DNA from: Bacteroidota bacterium
Lineage (GTDB): Bacteria; Bacteroidota; Bacteroidia; Chitinophagales; Chitinophagaceae
NCBI GenBank assembly: GCA_023440945.1
Contig: JAEZRL010000027.1
Coordinates: forward strand, 1 to 15,396
Reading direction: 5' to 3'
DNA: 15,396 bases
In this document: positions 15,051 to 15,396 of the stretch, in pieces
Numbering within the stretch: position 1 is the first letter of the stretch
How the letters are laid out: each line of letters opens with the position of its first letter
Translations under genes and position numbers: made by a program
Notes under the pieces: model-generated
Databases searched by the model: none
The model's input: the letters and a program-made list of their open reading frames with translations, nothing else
Told to the model about the DNA's origin: nothing

Positions 15051-15087
15051 AAGAAAACGCTGCCTCGTTGAAACTTTTAGTAGGCAG
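15051..15087 (-). terminator. Terminator-like hairpin upstream of the lipoprotein gene
   Basis: On the minus strand CTGCCT (15087-15082) pairs with AGGCAG (15065-15060) across a 16-nt loop, followed by the T-rich CGTTTTCTTTT. The stop codon of the truncated reading frame at 15077-15247 falls inside the loop. It would end transcription arriving from the right, before the lipoprotein gene. Confidence 0.45.
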
Positions 15088-15247
15088 GTTTATTGAAAAC
15101 AGCTTTCATTCCCTTCCCTGCCATTGTGCTGTTGTCATCAAAAGCCAGTTTAACTAACAATACTTCATCCCACACTACATTTTTGCCGTGTTGCCGAAAA
15201 ATGTAATATTCAGCAGCCAAATTTTTTGAAACAGGTATGGATGATTT
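15077..15247 (-). pseudogene. Possible C-terminal gene fragment
   Basis: A minus-strand frame with no standard ATG start stays open for 56 codons after an in-frame TGA (15250-15248) and reads like real protein: AAEYYIFRQHGKNVVWDEVL, then LVKLAFDDNS, ending in KAVFNKPAY and a TAA. The amino-acid mix is protein-like, and the stop sits in a terminator-like hairpin. I do not recognise the family. It could be the remains of a gene broken by the TGA, since the frame is also open upstream (15251-15361), or a repeated intergenic element that happens to be open. Confidence 0.35.
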
Positions 15248-15361
15248 TCAATTCCCGGCATTACCGAAATAGTTTTTTGCTCGTTTCAAGACCAACAAAG
15301 GCAGGAATTCAAAGCCTTTAACTGTTGTGTGCAATTGCAATTGAAATATCCTTGCTATCAT
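15248..15361 (-). CDS. Small ORF, 37 residues, unknown
   Basis: ATG at 15361, TGA at 15250-15248. It reads MIARIFQLQLHTTVKGFEFL, then PLLVLKRAKNYFGNAGN: a basic, partly hydrophobic peptide. It is in the same frame as the fragment that follows (15077-15247), so the two may be halves of one interrupted gene. Part of it (15288-15302) is a 15-base exact match to the sequence at the right edge of repeat copy 2 (14590-14604). No family is recognised, and chance or repeat origin is quite possible. Confidence 0.3.
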   Translation of the reverse strand: MIARIFQLQLHTTVKGFEFLPLLVLKRAKNYFGNAGN

Positions 15362-15396
15362 TAAAACACTTCATTCAAATAAACAATTTTTATGGA
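15362..15396. other. AT-rich right edge; nothing identified
   Basis: The last 35 bases are AT-rich and could hold a promoter for the small minus-strand ORF, but no clear promoter element is visible. Confidence 0.2.

Overview
The window looks like a chromosomal segment of a Bacteroidota bacterium, most likely a Chitinophagaceae/Sphingobacteriia-type genome. I infer this from the AT-rich coding style, the lack of clear Shine-Dalgarno sequences, a signal peptide ending KA|Q, a lipoprotein with a short lipobox (LLIS-C), an RhlE-type DEAD-box helicase starting with TTG, and transmembrane HTH-sensor proteins of a Bacteroidota style. This is judged from familiarity; no taxonomic search was run.

Region 1 (1-127) is the end of an IS3-family insertion sequence. 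The first 21 codons of its OrfA transposase run leftward out of the window. The element ends at about 127 and has replaced the 5' end of the next gene.

Region 2 (about 128-9818) is the interesting part: a tightly packed, co-directional seven-gene block with gaps of 0-33 bp. It encodes (i) a VWA/MIDAS protein, 5'-truncated by the IS; (ii) a small three-TM membrane protein; (iii) a tubulin/FtsZ-fold GTPase-like protein; (iv) a very large protein with an actin/Hsp70-fold ATPase core behind a ~490-residue unassigned N-terminal region; (v) a MotA/TolQ/ZorA-like membrane protein with a ~330-residue cytoplasmic tail; (vi) a MotB/OmpA/ZorB-like partner with the proton-channel Asp; (vii) an exported DNase I-fold (EEP) nuclease/phosphatase. 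The stator pair with a long tail recalls the Zorya defence systems, but neither a helicase (ZorD) nor ZorC, ZorE or other Zorya partner is present. Two cytoskeletal-type NTPases and an exported nuclease stand in their place. I do not recognise a named system with this gene set. I infer an envelope-anchored, ion-driven machine coupled to tubulin-like and actin-like NTPases, possibly an anti-phage or conflict system with the nuclease as effector. The IS has probably damaged its first gene in this strain.

Region 3 (9957-13353) is ordinary chromosome: a four-TM membrane protein, a divergently transcribed transmembrane HTH protein with a predicted extracytoplasmic sensor region, and a convergent rhlE-type RNA helicase with a clear terminator.

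Region 4 (13354-14626) has no convincing gene. It carries two ~420-480 bp direct copies of a complex intergenic repeat built from conserved modules, short tandem units and hairpins. One hairpin shows four compensated base-pair changes between the copies around an invariant loop, which is good evidence that its fold is maintained. Region 5 (14627-15396) holds a small lipocalin-like lipoprotein, a terminator-like hairpin, and short ORFs that look like gene debris or unclassified small proteins.
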